Origin: Dallia pectoralis
Taxonomy: Eukaryota > Chordata > Actinopteri > Esociformes > Umbridae
Length of the DNA stretch: 64,000 bases
Direction of reading: 5' to 3'
Assembly: GCA_029465975.1 (NCBI GenBank)
Contig: CM055728.1
Span: forward strand, 8,229,689 to 8,293,688
Shown here one piece after another: positions 11,820 through 23,737 of the stretch. Below the pieces are notes generated by a model, which was not told where the DNA came from, did no database searches, and saw nothing but the letters and a program-made list of their open reading frames with translations. The first letter of the stretch is position 1; every line of letters begins with the position of its first letter. The translations under genes and the position numbers were made by a program.

Positions 11820-13228
11820 CATATACAGTATATATGAAAAGTCTACACACACCTAAAATGTAAAAATTCCAGGTTTTTGTGATGTGAAAAAATTTGACTA
11901 AGATAAATCATGTCAAAACTTTTTTCACCATTAACATGACCTATATCGTGAACAATTCAATTGAAAATCAAACTGAAATTCTCTTAGGGGGGGAACATCA
12001 AATCCTTGCAATAACCTGGTTGCACAAGTCTGCACACCCTAAAACTAATACTTTGTTGAAGCACCTTTAGATTTTATTACAGCACTTAATCTTTTGGGGT
12101 AGGAGTCTATTAGCATGGCACTCTTCTTTGCAAAGGCGCTCCAATTCTGTCCGTTTGTGAGGAGATCTCCTGTGCACAGCCCTCTTCAGATCACCCCAAA
12201 ATTGGATTCAGGTCTGGGCTCTGGCTGGGCCATTCCAAAACGTTAATCTTCTTCTGGCAAAGCCATGCTTTTGTGGATTTGAATGTGTGCTTTGGGTCAT
12301 TGTTGTGCTAAAAGGTGAACTTCCTCATCAAGGAAGGCCCCAGTTCCAGGTGAAGTAAAACAGCCCCACCATTCTTCACTGTGTATGGTGTTCTTTGGGT
12401 GATGGGCATTGTTGTTTTTGCGCCAAACAAACCCTTTGGAGGCATAGCCAAAAAGTTCAACCTTGGTTTTATCAGACCATAACACATTTGCCTGGATGCT
12501 TTTGGGATACTTGATGTTTGTTTTTGGAAGCTTCAGCCAGGCTTGGGAGTTTTCTTCGTAAGAAAAGCTTTCCGTCTTGACTCCCTACCCTATAGCCCAT
12601 ACATACGAAGAATACAGGAGATTGTTGTCACATGTAGCACACATACTTCGCAGAAATTTCAGCAGCTCCTTTAATGTTGCTGTAAGCCTCTTGGAAGCCT
12701 CCCTGAACAGTTTTCTAGTCTTGTCATCAATTTTGGAGGGAGGTCTTGTTCTTGGTAATGTGTCTGTTCTGCCATATTTTTTCCACTTGATGATGACTGT
12801 CTTCACTGTGTTCCATGGTATATCTAATACTTTAGAAATCATTGTGTTCCCTTCTCCTGACTGATATCTTTCAACAATGAGATCCCACTGATGCTTTGGA
12901 AGCTCTCTGTGGACATGGATTTTGCTCTAAAATGCAACAAAAAAAATGTCAGGAAAATCATACTGGAACAGCTGACGTTTATTTGTGATTAATCAGGGTC
13001 AATATAAATGATGGCAGGTGTGTAATGACTTCTATTTAACATGAGTTTGAATGTGATTGGTTTATTCTGAACACAGCCACATAACCAGTTATAAGAGGGC
13101 GTGCACACTTACGCAACTAGGTTATTGTTAGGTTTTTATAAAAAAAAAGATGTCAAAGTTCGTTTTTCACATGAATTGTTCAGGTTATAGGTCACATTAA
13201 AGGTGGAAGAGTGATGTATCTTTGTCTC
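11820..13228 (-). mobile_element. Decayed Tc1-like transposon
   Basis: The left end carries a fish Tc1-type terminal repeat (AAAAGTCTACACACACCTAA, then CCAGGTTTTTGTGATG). The right part near 13090-13228 retains the inner inverted-repeat region (GTTATAGGTCACATTAAAGG) but the outer end is missing. The transposase lies on the minus strand between about 12842 and 12060. A related terminal repeat at 32892-33118 belongs to a second, gap-truncated copy. Confidence 0.85.
12060..12842 (-). pseudogene. Tc1-like transposase remnant
   Basis: The minus strand encodes Tc1-family pieces in shifted frames. First comes an N-terminal paired-like helix-turn-helix with a WKKYG linker and basic TRPPSK (12842-12585). 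Then comes the first catalytic region with WSDKTK (12485-12297). A region around NNDPKHT and SPDLNPI follows near 12300-12190. At the position expected for the second catalytic Asp the translation appears to read Asn, and the codons for the final Glu after SPDLNPI appear deleted. With the frameshifts, the copy is dead. Family placement is confident; the exact residue alignment is from inspection only. Confidence 0.8.
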
Positions 13229-14724
13229 CGGGCTTCTCTCCTCCTATACGCACCTGACTCAGTTCATGACATCCACATTGATTCTTGAACTAGAAACAAA
13301 TATATGTACAAAAACAAATACAAAATCATTGAATCATACAACAAAAAACGAAATGTATTCCAGTAAAAAAAAATCCAAGGAATGTTATTGAGCAATTAAA
13401 TGATTATTGGCACATACAGGGAACAAAGGGAGCCATTTGAATATGACAAAATGCAGAGATGTCTGCTTTGCTTGGCACTTCTTTGTATTGTGTAGCAGAT
13501 TTCCTCACATAAGCAGAATTACATATTTCTTCCTATGGAATGCAGCATACTGTGTTCCCGAGGTGAAATGCTACAGAAATACTTGGAATCTCACTGTTAC
13601 TTCCTAGAATAAGGATATGCATTTCCCTGTTCCATGTAACGTACAATATAACTACCCTGTTTGTTCTGTAGAACAAGACTGTTCTGCAGAAAATGGCAAT
13701 TTTCCACTAGGCAGGTATGAGACAGAAGCACAGTGTAAAATTGGCCACCAACTGCCAGCAGACCTTAAATTACAGATTGAATCCCTTAAGGGTCAATGGC
13801 CAGTTCCTGTCTGCATGAGGGATATTATTAGTGGGGGAAGCAGTGAAGAAAGCTGACGCGGCTTCTGGACAAAGTGAATTTAAAGGGAAATTAAGAGAGA
13901 CGGATCGTTAATTAGCAAAACCACACCTTTCAAAAATCCCCGGTTTACTATAAAACTGTATTCAAAGTATTGCATCCTCATGTTTTCTGTCTGACAAGAC
14001 AGGCGGTTTTTCAAATAAAAAACGGGAATCCTAACCGAGCTTATAGGCTTATCAGTGTCTCGCTCATCTGCAGGCAGAGAGAGAGAGAGAGCGTGAGTGT
14101 GAGTTCAGCACGAAACAAATTGACTATGGTTTACACCTAATTGAGAGATAGACAGTCTATACTGAAGCGTAAGATAAAAGCGGCCGTTCCAAAGCGTTTA
14201 TTTACAGCCTTAAGGGCTGCTTCCAATGTTGTATTGCGGTATAGCCAAACCATTTATTGACTGCTAACAAAGAGTGTACCAGTGCCTTATCAGGGGAGCA
14301 GAGTGGAGGAGCTGCAGAGACACTGAGAGGAGAAGTGTCGACCAAACCGAGCACATCAGAAACCCCCTAAACAACACACTGACCTAAGGGCGTAACCATG
14401 ATAGAGACATTGGGGCGGCGGGGTCCAAATAAGAGCAGACTCTCGTGATATCGAGGGTGCTGTAAATATAGGGGGGGCATTAAGCAGGGAGACATTATGA
14501 ACGGTATAGATATATAATGGTACAGGGGCTAAACTACGGTGGGGATAATCCATACAGTTGTTGGGTTCAAATCAACGTCAGAATACAAACACCATAGAAT
14601 AGCACACCCTCCCAATAGTCAGTGTTGCGAAATTAGATATGGATGCCTAGTCAATAGATTTTGCAACTTTTCACCCTCCGCTAGCGACTAGCGACAAAGA
14701 TGGAAACATTTTGTGACTTAAAGG
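13229..14724. other. Non-coding DNA without recognised gene
   Basis: Unique sequence with an 18-base GA tract near 14076. The 79-codon frame at 13617-13856 has no family signature. Confidence 0.4.
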
Positions 14725-15308
14725 CTACGTTCACACTGCAGGGCTTAGTGCTCAATTCCGATTTGTAAAAAAAATGCAAGGCCGTTCACATTTCCAATTA
14801 AATGCGACCTTTTGTGATCTCCTGTGTGAACGTGAAATGACCCAGAAGTGACCCGCATGCGCAGAAGAGTACTCAACGGTCAACGACGTCACTTGTTGTT
14901 TGCGGAAGTAACGTTAGCTAAAAATGGATGTCAACAGTGGAGCTCGTTTAGGGATATTAAAGTTATTTTCCCAACGGAGCCAGCACAATGACAATCTTCT
15001 CGTTTTTAGAAGAAAACTAAAATAGTTGTTTATCTTCTCATTCCCGCCTACTTCAACGCAGAATTATGACGTTTGTCGAATATCAATGACGTGCGGGTCG
15101 GATACATGTGAACTGGCCGTTCAGATTGAAGTCGCATTTGAAAAGATCGGAGACGTGTCGGATTTGGACCACATACCCAAGTGGCCTGGGTCGCATTTGA
15201 AAAGATCGGACCTGGGACGTTCAGACTGTCATGAAAATATCAGATACAGGTCGCATAGGGGCAAAAAAAATCGGAATTGGGTCGTTTCAGCCTGCAGTGT
15301 GAACGTAG
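14725..15308. mobile_element. MITE with perfect 18-base inverted ends
   Basis: CTACGTTCACACTGCAGG at 14725-14742 is repeated in exact inverted orientation at 15291-15308, giving a 584-base non-coding element. The interior has a direct repeat of GTCGCATTTGAAAAGATCGG at about 15131 and 15190. Inverted ends of this kind are seen in hAT-type fish MITEs, but I could not define a clean 8-base target duplication, so the superfamily is tentative. The short frame at 15026-15427 is part of the MITE, not a gene. Confidence 0.8.
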
Positions 15309-17699
15309 ACTTCCTTTTGGTGTTTTTGTTTTTGAGCTGCAGCAAAAGAACTCTAAATGTACATGTTGTCATAGAAAGTCGCATCTCCCATCTCACAAAT
15401 GTACATATTGGGACAAGAGTGAATTAAAAGTCCAAAAACCCATTTGCTTTAAATACAGAGATGTATCGAAAAGGGCTGGATGTGCAGCCACACAGACAAT
15501 ATGTTTGTACTCCATCTTGAAACTGTGAAAACGAATACAAATGTTTACTATGACGAAACATTGCTACGTTACAATAAAAACAATCCGATTGGCCAATGCT
15601 AGCGTTTAACGTTCCTCCTCATTTTAGCACTTTAGGCCTATTCCAACCAATAGGCCTACAGTATGAGTATTTTGGCTTTCATTGTTTGTAATGTACTTGA
15701 AATACCTATTAATGCAGTTACAATTACAGTTATATCTGCTGTGCAATTGCCATACCAGTGATTTATCTTTTTAGACACATTTGTAGAGAAAAGTTAAGAA
15801 TTGTTTTTATTGTGATATATACTGTTACTGTTCGTGCCTCAAATTATTTTTTGATAAATATTTGAGGCCAAGATAAGATTACAGAATTAATAAGTATAAA
15901 CTATAGGAGTCAGATTATTATTCACGTAAAAAAACGTAAATTTAACGTTAAAAAAACAGTAATGCAAAAACTTGTATGTATCCTATGACATGTATCCTAT
16001 TTTGGCATGGTTACCGGACCTGCTTCAACCCATCTCTTACAGACCAGGCGCCAGGGGCCTTTCAATAAATGACCCAAATACCTGTAGGCGTTCCTTGTTT
16101 AACTCATGTAGTGTTGAAATAACTGCATCTGTTTACTAATAAATGAAAACCAATGTTATCAAGCTGTTTAGCTAGTTTAAGTCTACAAAGGCTTGTGTAA
16201 CATGTGGGTTTAGAAAAACATTGCAGTTATCTACAGTGCCTCACTAAGCTACATATTTAGCTCGATTTTTACTGTCAAGTGGGTTTAGGAGGACATATAA
16301 ACAGCATTATAGTTCATTTTTGAATGTCTCACCTGGTAATCTTTATCTCCAGAGTCCCTGCTGGCCACTTTCAGTTTGCCTTTTTCTCTCCCTGTTTTTT
16401 GTGTTGCCTGCATTGTGACCAGATACCATTATCTTACAAGAAACAACTATGACTGACCTTGATGGTCATTTTCATTTAATACATTGAATACCTTTAATTT
16501 CATGATGTTAGCTAGCTAATAGTAAGTGTACAAAGAACAGCATACCAATGTTACTCATTCTAAGCTAACTGCCTGTCTTGCTTTCTCTTCTTATTAGGTA
16601 CCTCCATGCCGATAACCCCAAATTTAACACACCTCACATTTGTTGCCAGCGGTTCAGACATGAATGGCTGTGTGTTTAGTTATTCTGAGGGGCCAGCAAA
16701 TATACACTGTTATACAAGCTGTACACTCAATACTTCACATTGTAGAAAAGTGTCATTTCTTCAGTGTTGTCACATGAAAAGATATAATCAAATATTGACA
16801 AAAATGTGAGGGGTGTAGTCACTGTTGTGAGATATTGTATTACCATATTTTCTACTGTATATTGGGTGGGGGGGGGGGCATATTGGTATTCTCTGGTATT
16901 GGGAGAGTAAACACAACCCCTTCGAGAAATGTGTGTTTACGTCCATGCGCTGACCTCAGTCACAAATGGTAAATAAGATGTTTTATCCAATCTGCCGTCA
17001 ATTATGGTGCCTTTTATTAGTTTGACACAAGTGAAGTGAAAAAGAGACCTTTAACCGGCACCATACAACGCTTGTTTGAGGATGAGTCAGATGCTTTTTT
17101 GTGGGAAACATGTTGCACCCCATGGCCAGACATGTCATAATGCATTAGATCAACAGCATGAGCACCCCTACCACCCCGTGCGCTCCACAGCCCTGTCAAC
17201 CTCAGCTCGTATGCATCTATTGCTTGAGGTTTTCTGAGTTGTGTAACATAACTAAGAACATGCTTGAACTATTTACCTGTGGTGTGTGGTTCAATCATTT
17301 GCTGTGGAGTGAGACATAATGATACAGATGGGGCAGGAGAGAAAGAGAGATATGGCACACCGGGCTGTCATGACTAGACAGGCGATATGCGCACTGCCCA
17401 CAAATTAAAGTAGAAACAGAGCTTCACCTCCCAACCTCCTGCGAAACATCAGAGACGCATATTTCCCGTAGAGCATAAAGACCACAACAATTTTGAAATG
17501 AAAAATTTATGAGCTCCTGTGTCTGTTAGCCGTAATATCACAATATGTAATAACAGAGGGCTGATTTGTTACCCGTCGCCATAAGCAAAGGGCAACCAGA
17601 AAAGCTCAAACACCATTGTAAACATAACTGATTTTCACCTTTTCTAACATTGTTACAGTGTGCGTAATGGAAATGGAAAAATTCTGAAGTTTGGAATAT
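15309..17699. other. AT-rich non-coding DNA
   Basis: Nothing recognised except a G homopolymer at about 16867-16878. Confidence 0.45.
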
Positions 17700-18690
17700 T
17701 ACCGAGTTACTGCTGGTACAGTAAAAACCGCTGAGGAGGCGGCCCTAGTGTTTTGGCCCACTCCTGAAGTGGCTTGTTTGTAGGGGGATGGTCGTGAGGC
17801 AGGGGCTCTGGGGATAACGGCCACGCCTCCGGGTCCCTGGCGGAATAGGTTGAGGTAACTCCTGTGGGAACGCATGCAGAGGAGGTAAGGGCCACTCCTC
17901 CAGGGGCCACTCATCTAGGGACACAGGAAATGGAGGGGACAGGGGACACTCCCCTGGGGCCACAGGGAAAGGAGGGGACAGGGGTCACTCCTCATGGGCC
18001 TCAGGGAAAGGAGGGGACAGGGGTGACTCCTCATGGGCCTCAGGGAAAGGAGGGGACAGGGGTGACTCCTCATGGGCCTCAGGGAAAGGAGGGGACAGGG
18101 GACACTCCTACGGGCCTCAGGAGGGGAGGAAGAGGCCATGCCTCTGGTGTTGCAGGCAGAGGAAGGAGGGGCCACTCCTCTGGGGACACAGGCAGTGGAG
18201 GTAGGAGCCACTCTTCCAGGGTCACTCCTCTATGAACACAGGCAGAAGAGGTAGGAGCCATGCCTCTGGTGTTGCAAGCAGAGTAGTTAGAGGTCACTCT
18301 TCTAGGGCCACTCCTCCAGGGGCCACTCCTCCAGGGACATGGGCGGAGGTTGCGTAGGTAGGGGCCACTTCTCTGGGGCCACTAGTTTGTTGTAAGCAAG
18401 GTCCTGCTCTGTCACGCCGTAGACGAGGTCCTGCTCTGTCGCGCCATAGTTGGGGCCCAGGCCTGGCAGCTTCAGCCAAATCCTCCACCACCTCCCAGCC
18501 ACCTCCGGGGACTGGTCCTGCAATCTTTTGGGGGCCTTTGGGATCTGGAGCTCGGTGGCTGGAAAGGGTTGTAGCATTGCTGGAGCTGGGGTTTTGCTGC
18601 GGCACCAGGGTCGTGGGTGTTCTCCTCGCGTTCCTCCCCGAATACCCAACGGAGGTAGGGGCCACTCTTCAAGGGGTCACTCCTCCAACT
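17700..18690 (-). pseudogene. Gypsy-type 3' internal fragment, Pro/Trp-rich (copy A)
   Basis: On the minus strand this block encodes overlapping Pro-rich frames with recurring EEWPLPP-like peptides. Its upstream part (about 18665-18590) matches copy B at 21.43-21.49 kb in inverted orientation, sharing GGAGAACACCCACG and GCAGCAAA. Copy B ends at a purine-rich tract and an LTR, so both are parts of the segment between pol and the 3' LTR of one retroelement family. No catalytic domain is present. The function of the encoded repeats is unknown. Confidence 0.55.
17932..18124. repeat. 39-base coding-phase minisatellite, about 5 copies
   Basis: Units begin GAGGGGACAGGGG and end CCTCAGGGAAAG. The period equals 13 codons, so the minus-strand Pro-rich frame stays open through the array. 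A looser repetition of CACTCCTC motifs continues to about 18340. Confidence 0.8.
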
Positions 18691-18892
18691 AGTTCATTGT
18701 AGGTGGGCTCATTCGCGCAAACCGAGAACGGCGAAAACAGGTCCTGGTTTAAGTGAAAGTGCGCTAATCCACGGCGTATATAGGAAATTTAAAACGACAG
18801 AAACTATTGTCTTCAAAAACACTCACCAACTATTCCACAGTGACCTGACATAGTAACAATAACCATCAACCGTACACCAAGACCCAGAAACA

Positions 18893-19230
18893 TGCTATCA
18901 CAAATAGGTGAGCTGTGTTGTACACAGGGTGTTAGGGGAGAGCACTTTTGTGTATCATGTCGATTAGGAGCACAGCTGTTTTGGGTTTAGCTGAGCACCG
19001 GGCATAGGTTAGTTAATCAGTGGGCTATTTAAGGTCCCTGGTTAGGTTCACGGGTACTTGTTATTAATTCAATGTTATATATTCATGTCACTGTGTGTAT
19101 TGTTTGTTGGTTAGCTCTGTGTTGAACATGTTTATAGTAAGTCGCTCTTTAGCACAGTTTAAGTACTTACAGTATTTGTGCTATGTGGTTGTTTTAATTT
19201 GTGTAATTAAATGACATACCGAACAAGGAT
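18893..19230 (+). repeat. LTR-like repeat, family L1, copy 3 (plus)
   Basis: Shows the family landmarks in plus orientation: GGTGAGCTGTG, GTGTTAGGGGAGAGCAC, the TATA-like GGGCTATTTAAGG at about 19021, and TTAATTTGTGTAATTAAA near the end. The 5' end is diverged. Confidence 0.65.
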
Positions 19231-20109
19231 GAGAAAAATAAAGATGCTGATAAATGTAGACGAAGAAACAGAAACATACAGAAAGAGAGCAACAAGTAAA
19301 TCTGTCACAATAAGCATGCAGCCTGATGCAATGATGTAATCATTCAACCCTGGTTCACACTGACTGACCCTCCAGGGCGCTTCACTCACAACCCTCAAAT
19401 AGGAAAAACATCCGCTAATATTTATATTTCTTAAATAAACTGCCGTCATCTAATCTTCAGTGTTATGTTTTAAAAATTTAATTTCTAAGCAAATACCTAG
19501 ACATTTTATGCTGTCACGTCTCGTATGACAGATTTGTATTTACATTACATTTAAGGAACGTATAATCCTCTTTTTTTTTACTTAATTTGACATGCCGTAA
19601 TCAACAAGCAAAATAGGCTCTATTAGACAGTATTTTATTTGTGATGACATGGTATGTGTGTAGAACAGCCCCTGTTGTGTTTCCTCCCAGGACTGGTACT
19701 TCACATAGGCTGCATTTTATAGATATTCAGCAGTGTGCTCCTGCGGGCAAAAGGGAAAAAGCTCCTCTCCTGTCCAATGTCTGCTCGTCAGAAACACTCC
19801 TGCCAACTCCTCTGAACACTGCTGCTTCGCATCGCCTACTTCATGTTGCCGAATAAAAAACTCCAACTGTCTTTTTCTCAACCGGAATATATTTAGCCAG
19901 ATGCTTTGATCACGCCACGTTGCGCATTATCGACCCTTGCCGCAGACAGCCATTGCTAATCAATAGAAAGTCTCGGGATGCGCGGACCCTCAGTAGTGAG
20001 GAGTTCCACCATAAAGCCATGCCATTGTAAACAGACGGGAACATTGTTCCACATCTATGATGTTCCCTGTCCAATCAGGACTCCTGTAAGGGCCGTAGCT
20101 GTGTGACTG
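19231..20109. other. Non-coding DNA
   Basis: Nothing recognised. Confidence 0.45.
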
Positions 20110-20260
20110 ACAGAGTTTACTTTTTAAATGTAATCTGTTACAGTTACAAGTTACCTGTGCACATTTGTAATCAGTAATGTAACTTTGGATTACTCAAACT
20201 CAGTAATGTAATCTGATTACATTTCGATTACTTTCATATTTCAAGGCATTGGAAGACAAA
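20110..20260 (+). repeat. GTAATCTGATTAC-type dispersed repeat, left fragment
   Basis: Repeated TAATGTAATCTGATTACA-like motifs resemble a common fish non-autonomous DNA element. A similar stretch at 24505-24575 (AATCTGATTAC, ACGTAATGGATCAC, GTATTACGTTACTCC) may be its other end, with the intervening nest inserted between them. Classification is tentative. Confidence 0.35.
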
Positions 20261-20451
20261 TAGGAATAGCCAATAACCAATTGAACACCTTTCGCGGGAT
20301 CAAGCAATGTTAGAGTTTACGTAGCAGACCAAAAACAGAATTATAATTTTACCTTATGGGGTATGTACAGTGTCTTTGGAAAGGGTTTCTAAACCATCGC
20401 TTTCGATTGCAAAATTATTGGGCTAGATCTCCATATTACACTAAATATTTA

Positions 20452-20744
20452 TCAGAATGGGGAGTCAGACACAAGCGAAGGGCGAACAAAGGGCATTTAT
20501 TTAACAAAATGCAAGGATAACACAACACAACAAGACAAGACAAAAACACAAAACAAGACGAGACATAAGCAGACGGAACGTTGGCTAACGCCAAACGAAG
20601 TATGACAAGACACACAAGGAAAGGAGGAACTTAAATAAGGATAGCAATTAGGAATGCAGGTGTGGGAAATAAAACAATGAAACAAGTGTTTGTTGCCAAA
20701 CATCAGAGTGTGTGTTGGATTTTACTGGCACGGCCATCCTGACA
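20452..20744 (-). repeat. LTR-like fragment (minus)
   Basis: Read on the minus strand it starts TGTCAGGATGG at 20744, has a TATA-like CCTTATTTAAG and a polyadenylation signal in GTTAAATAAATG, and ends near the sequence CTGACTCCCC. These are in LTR order and spacing. The far end is degenerate and no target duplication is evident. Confidence 0.55.
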
Positions 20745-20770
20745 CGCCAAGACATCACACATTCCAATTA

Positions 20771-21250
20771 CAGTTTTTACCAAACTGCTTACAACACCAA
20801 ATCCTTTGAAATCACACAATTTGTGAAACCTGTCACTCAAAGAGCAGAACCACACACCAAGTCTGCAGATCTTTCAGCTATTTCTCAGATCTTTCAGCTA
20901 ATTTCACTCAGTTTTCAATTTCATAAAACACTTTTGGCATATCACTACACACAACCGTCTATGTATGGCACAAATATCAATCAGTAATAACTTGAATGCC
21001 TTTGCCAAACACAATCAATCAAAAAGCAACACTTGTTCACCAGTGTCTCACTCACACTCTCACATGTGTAGACACTAATTGGCTTTACTGATCACTACTC
21101 AATCACTGCTTTTGTACAGACCTATAAATAAGCCAAGGGTCAGATTAACTGTTTAGAACAATGGATACAAACATTTCAAAGAGAGCAAGCAACTGGCTGC
21201 CGGTGACGCACAGAAGCAGTGGGTAAGTCTCCGTGTATATTCTGGATTTT
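20771..21250 (+). mobile_element. Possible 5' part of an IS630/mariner-like element
   Basis: CAGTTTTTACCAAACTGCTT, preceded by TA, resembles the terminal repeat of the element at 22108. About 350 bases downstream lie CCTATAAATAAG and then ATGGATACAAAC at 21161, as expected for a short promoter and transposase start. No transposase domain follows, so this would be a truncated copy. Assignment rests on end similarity and layout only. Confidence 0.35.
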
Positions 21251-21412
21251 ACAGTAACAACCGATGCGGCTATCAGGGCCGATTATACTGTGTCCGCAGT
21301 CCTTCCATGAAGAAGGCAAGAGGGCACCCCCGAAGCGCACACATTTTTATATTGCACGGTTATCATACATGTTGGGAGTCTGTTTTGTCACTGAAGGGTT
21401 TCCTTTTTTGTA

Positions 21413-21987
21413 TTGTTTGGTGGGAATCTAATGGGGTGTTGGGGGGAGGACCGCGGGGAGAACACCCACGGCCCAGATGCTGCAGCAAAGTCCAACCACT
21501 TCCAGAGCCAGAGCCAGGAAAAGCCCTTGAGCTACAGCCACAACTCCAGCTCCAGCCATGCTACGACCCCTTCCAGGTCCGGGCCCAGACTATGGCGTGC
21601 CAGAGCCGGTCCCTGCCTACAGCATGCCAGAGCCACCCCCCCCCCGCCGACAACAAACTGGTGGGCCTGGAGGCGTGGCCTCTTCCTCCACCTGCGTGCC
21701 TAGACGAGTGACCCTTTCCTCTCCCTGCGGGCCTGGAGGCATGGCCTCTTTCTCCCCCTGCGTGCATGGACGAGTGGCCCTTCCCGCTGCTGCCGGTCTC
21801 TCCTCAACCGGTCTCTCCTCTACCCGCCTCTCCTCTGCCGGTCTCTCCTCTGCTGACCTCACCTCTCCTGGTCAGATGGGGGAGAGGAACTGTAAAGCCT
21901 CCTTGGGGTTTTTCTTCACTCCCTCTCTTCCCTGACAGTTTGTGTTAGGCCTGGTCGGTCTGGGAGCCGGCTTTTGCAGGGGAGTAC
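21413..21987 (+). pseudogene. Gypsy-type 3' internal fragment (copy B)
   Basis: A Pro-rich, frame-disrupted segment homologous to copy A (17.7-18.7 kb) but inverted. It runs directly into a purine-rich tract (GCAGGGGAGTAC, 21976-21987) and then an LTR starting TGTCATGAATGGG at 21988, the normal order at the 3' end of a Ty3/gypsy element. Repetitive CGGTCTCTCCTCT motifs lie at 21797-21850. No reverse transcriptase or integrase is attached, so only the 3' end of the element survives. Confidence 0.6.
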
Positions 21988-22107
21988 TGTCATGAATGGG
22001 TAAACTGTGTTGGTCACAGAGTGTTAGGGGAGAGCACTGCTGTGCATCATGTTGATTAGGAGCACAGCTGTTTTGGGTTTAGCCAAGCACTGGGCATAGG
22101 TTAGTTA

Positions 22108-23459
22108 CAGGTTTTGCCTATTGCTTACCCACTTTTTGCAGAATTTGGCTCATTATTGCAAAACTCACACAAGCCAATCAGGCAACTCACATATATGCCA
22201 AAATGAAACACTACAATCAAAACTTCACACTCTTTCTAAAAATGTAATTCTTGCAACGAAACAATACACACAAGCACCATTTGAATTACTCTTCCATATC
22301 ACCAGCAACACACTGATGTGATTTATTTATAACACTGCAGTTTTTGTGTTTCTATTTCTATTGTCATTTTGTCTGACTCAATCTTCTGTAAACCTCAAAA
22401 GTGGAATCTATGCAGTAATCAAAGAAGAGTTTTTACAAAAACATACAATCTTACGGAGATAAAGATAAATAGAGACAAAATAAATGTAAAGGGGGGCTGG
22501 GGGGGACTTATGAATCCCGCCTTCTGTTCGGATCTGGCTATAAGACCTCATCAACATCACAGGTGATGTCCTTGTGGGCTAGACATCTGGGAAAATATAA
22601 CCTTGTGTGCGAATCTACCCATGGATTGATCCCACCTCAATGTCTCCGGAAGTCTCCCATTGTTTGCAGAAGAGGCATGCGGGCGTGTGGTTGCCAATCA
22701 AATACTTTCCACAGCCACGCTGAAAATAATTCCTTGATTGCATTTATAAAGTGGCTGTTAGGGGGCAGGTATAAAAGTGTGAAATGGTTATGGTTGTTGA
22801 ACCAATCTCAGACCAGAACAGCCCGACGGAAACTCACATTATCCGTGATGACAACAAACCTGGGCTGCTCTGGTCTTTCCTGCACAACTACATGCAGTGC
22901 ATCTAGAAATGTAATGATTTGTCCTGTATTGTAGGGACCTATAGTGGCATGGTGATGCAGATGTCCACCAGAGTAGCCCTGATGTCATCAGATACACGTC
23001 TCTCCGCTGGTCCTCGTCTTTATCCTCGTCTTCGTTCTCTTCCACATCCGACCCCTCTCTCTGTCCTTCTCTTACTCTGACTCTCATTGCCTCCATGTTT
23101 GCAAAGTTCTCCAAATGGCTTACCTGAGGCCTATTTGCAGTGCTAAGGCTCAGAATGATTGGTGTTCTGTTTTCTGTGCCAGTGTTTTCAGTTGTGTATT
23201 TAAGTGCATACAATTGCCAGATGAGTTTTGTTTGCCCAATGATAACAGGAGATTTTGTTTTTGAACAAAGTGTCTAATGTAAGAAATCGTGTTTAGTGTT
23301 TCGCCAATAAGTGTGTTACAGAATTGCAAACAAAGTGCAAAGTTGAGAATGTGTTTATGCAATGGCCACACTGTGTTTAAAGATATGCTACTAGAAGTTT
23401 AGGTATTGAGGCTTTGGTCTAAGCATTCGTTTTAGTGTGTAAGCAATAGGCAACAACTG
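22108..23459 (-). mobile_element. IS630/mariner-type transposon inserted at TA
   Basis: A 1352-base element with imperfect inverted ends of about 25 bases (CAG...TTGCCTATTGCTTAC). It is flanked by TA at 22106-22107 and 23460-23461. The uninterrupted sibling LTR at 19.0 kb shows the empty site and confirms TA as the target duplication. The transposase remnant is on the minus strand, and its C-terminal end lies about 440 bases inside the left end. Confidence 0.85.
22555..23110 (-). pseudogene. IS630-like (DDE_3) transposase remnant
   Basis: The minus strand encodes an N-terminal Arg-rich and acidic stretch, then RRRVSDDIRATLVD, as at the start of the family's helix-turn-helix domain. It jumps directly to the later catalytic domain, seen as IGPYNTGQIITFLDALH, ITDNVSFRRA, a region around EFFSAWLWKV, and an end CDVDEVL. 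The piece between, which should carry most of the DNA-binding domain and the first catalytic Asp, is deleted. At least one frame change and an internal stop are also present. The copy cannot encode an active enzyme. Family recognition is from motif memory, not a search. Confidence 0.75.
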
Positions 23460-23737
23460 TAATCAGTGGGCTTTTTAAGGTCTCTGGTTATGTTTACAGG
23501 TGTTGATTATTGTTTCTATGCCACAATCTTCTTTATTGGGTGAGTGTTGGATTAAGAGAGTTACTGTTGTTTAAATGTGTTTTATAAGTCGCCGTGTAGC
23601 TCAATTTCATTTCAAGAAGTACATTTCGTTTTTGCCGTTAACGGTTTGTTTTTATTTCAAATAAATCTGATTATTAACCGTGGTACACGCTCTGAGCCTG
23701 ACTTTCCCTCTGCACTAAACCACCTGGGTTTGTGACA

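Larger units (their letters stand above)
21988..23737 (+). mobile_element. L1-family 3' LTR interrupted by a transposon
   Basis: The LTR starts TGTCATGAATGGG at 21988, breaks at 22107, resumes at 23462 (ATCAGTGGGC) and ends GGGTTTGTGACA at 23737, with a polyadenylation signal in TCAAATAAATCTG near 23660. Joining across the insertion agrees with the uninterrupted copy at 18.9-19.2 kb. The upstream purine-rich tract identifies it as a 3' LTR. Confidence 0.75.

Noticed and set aside
15026..15427. 133-codon plus frame
   Set aside because: It lies largely within the MITE with 18-base inverted ends.
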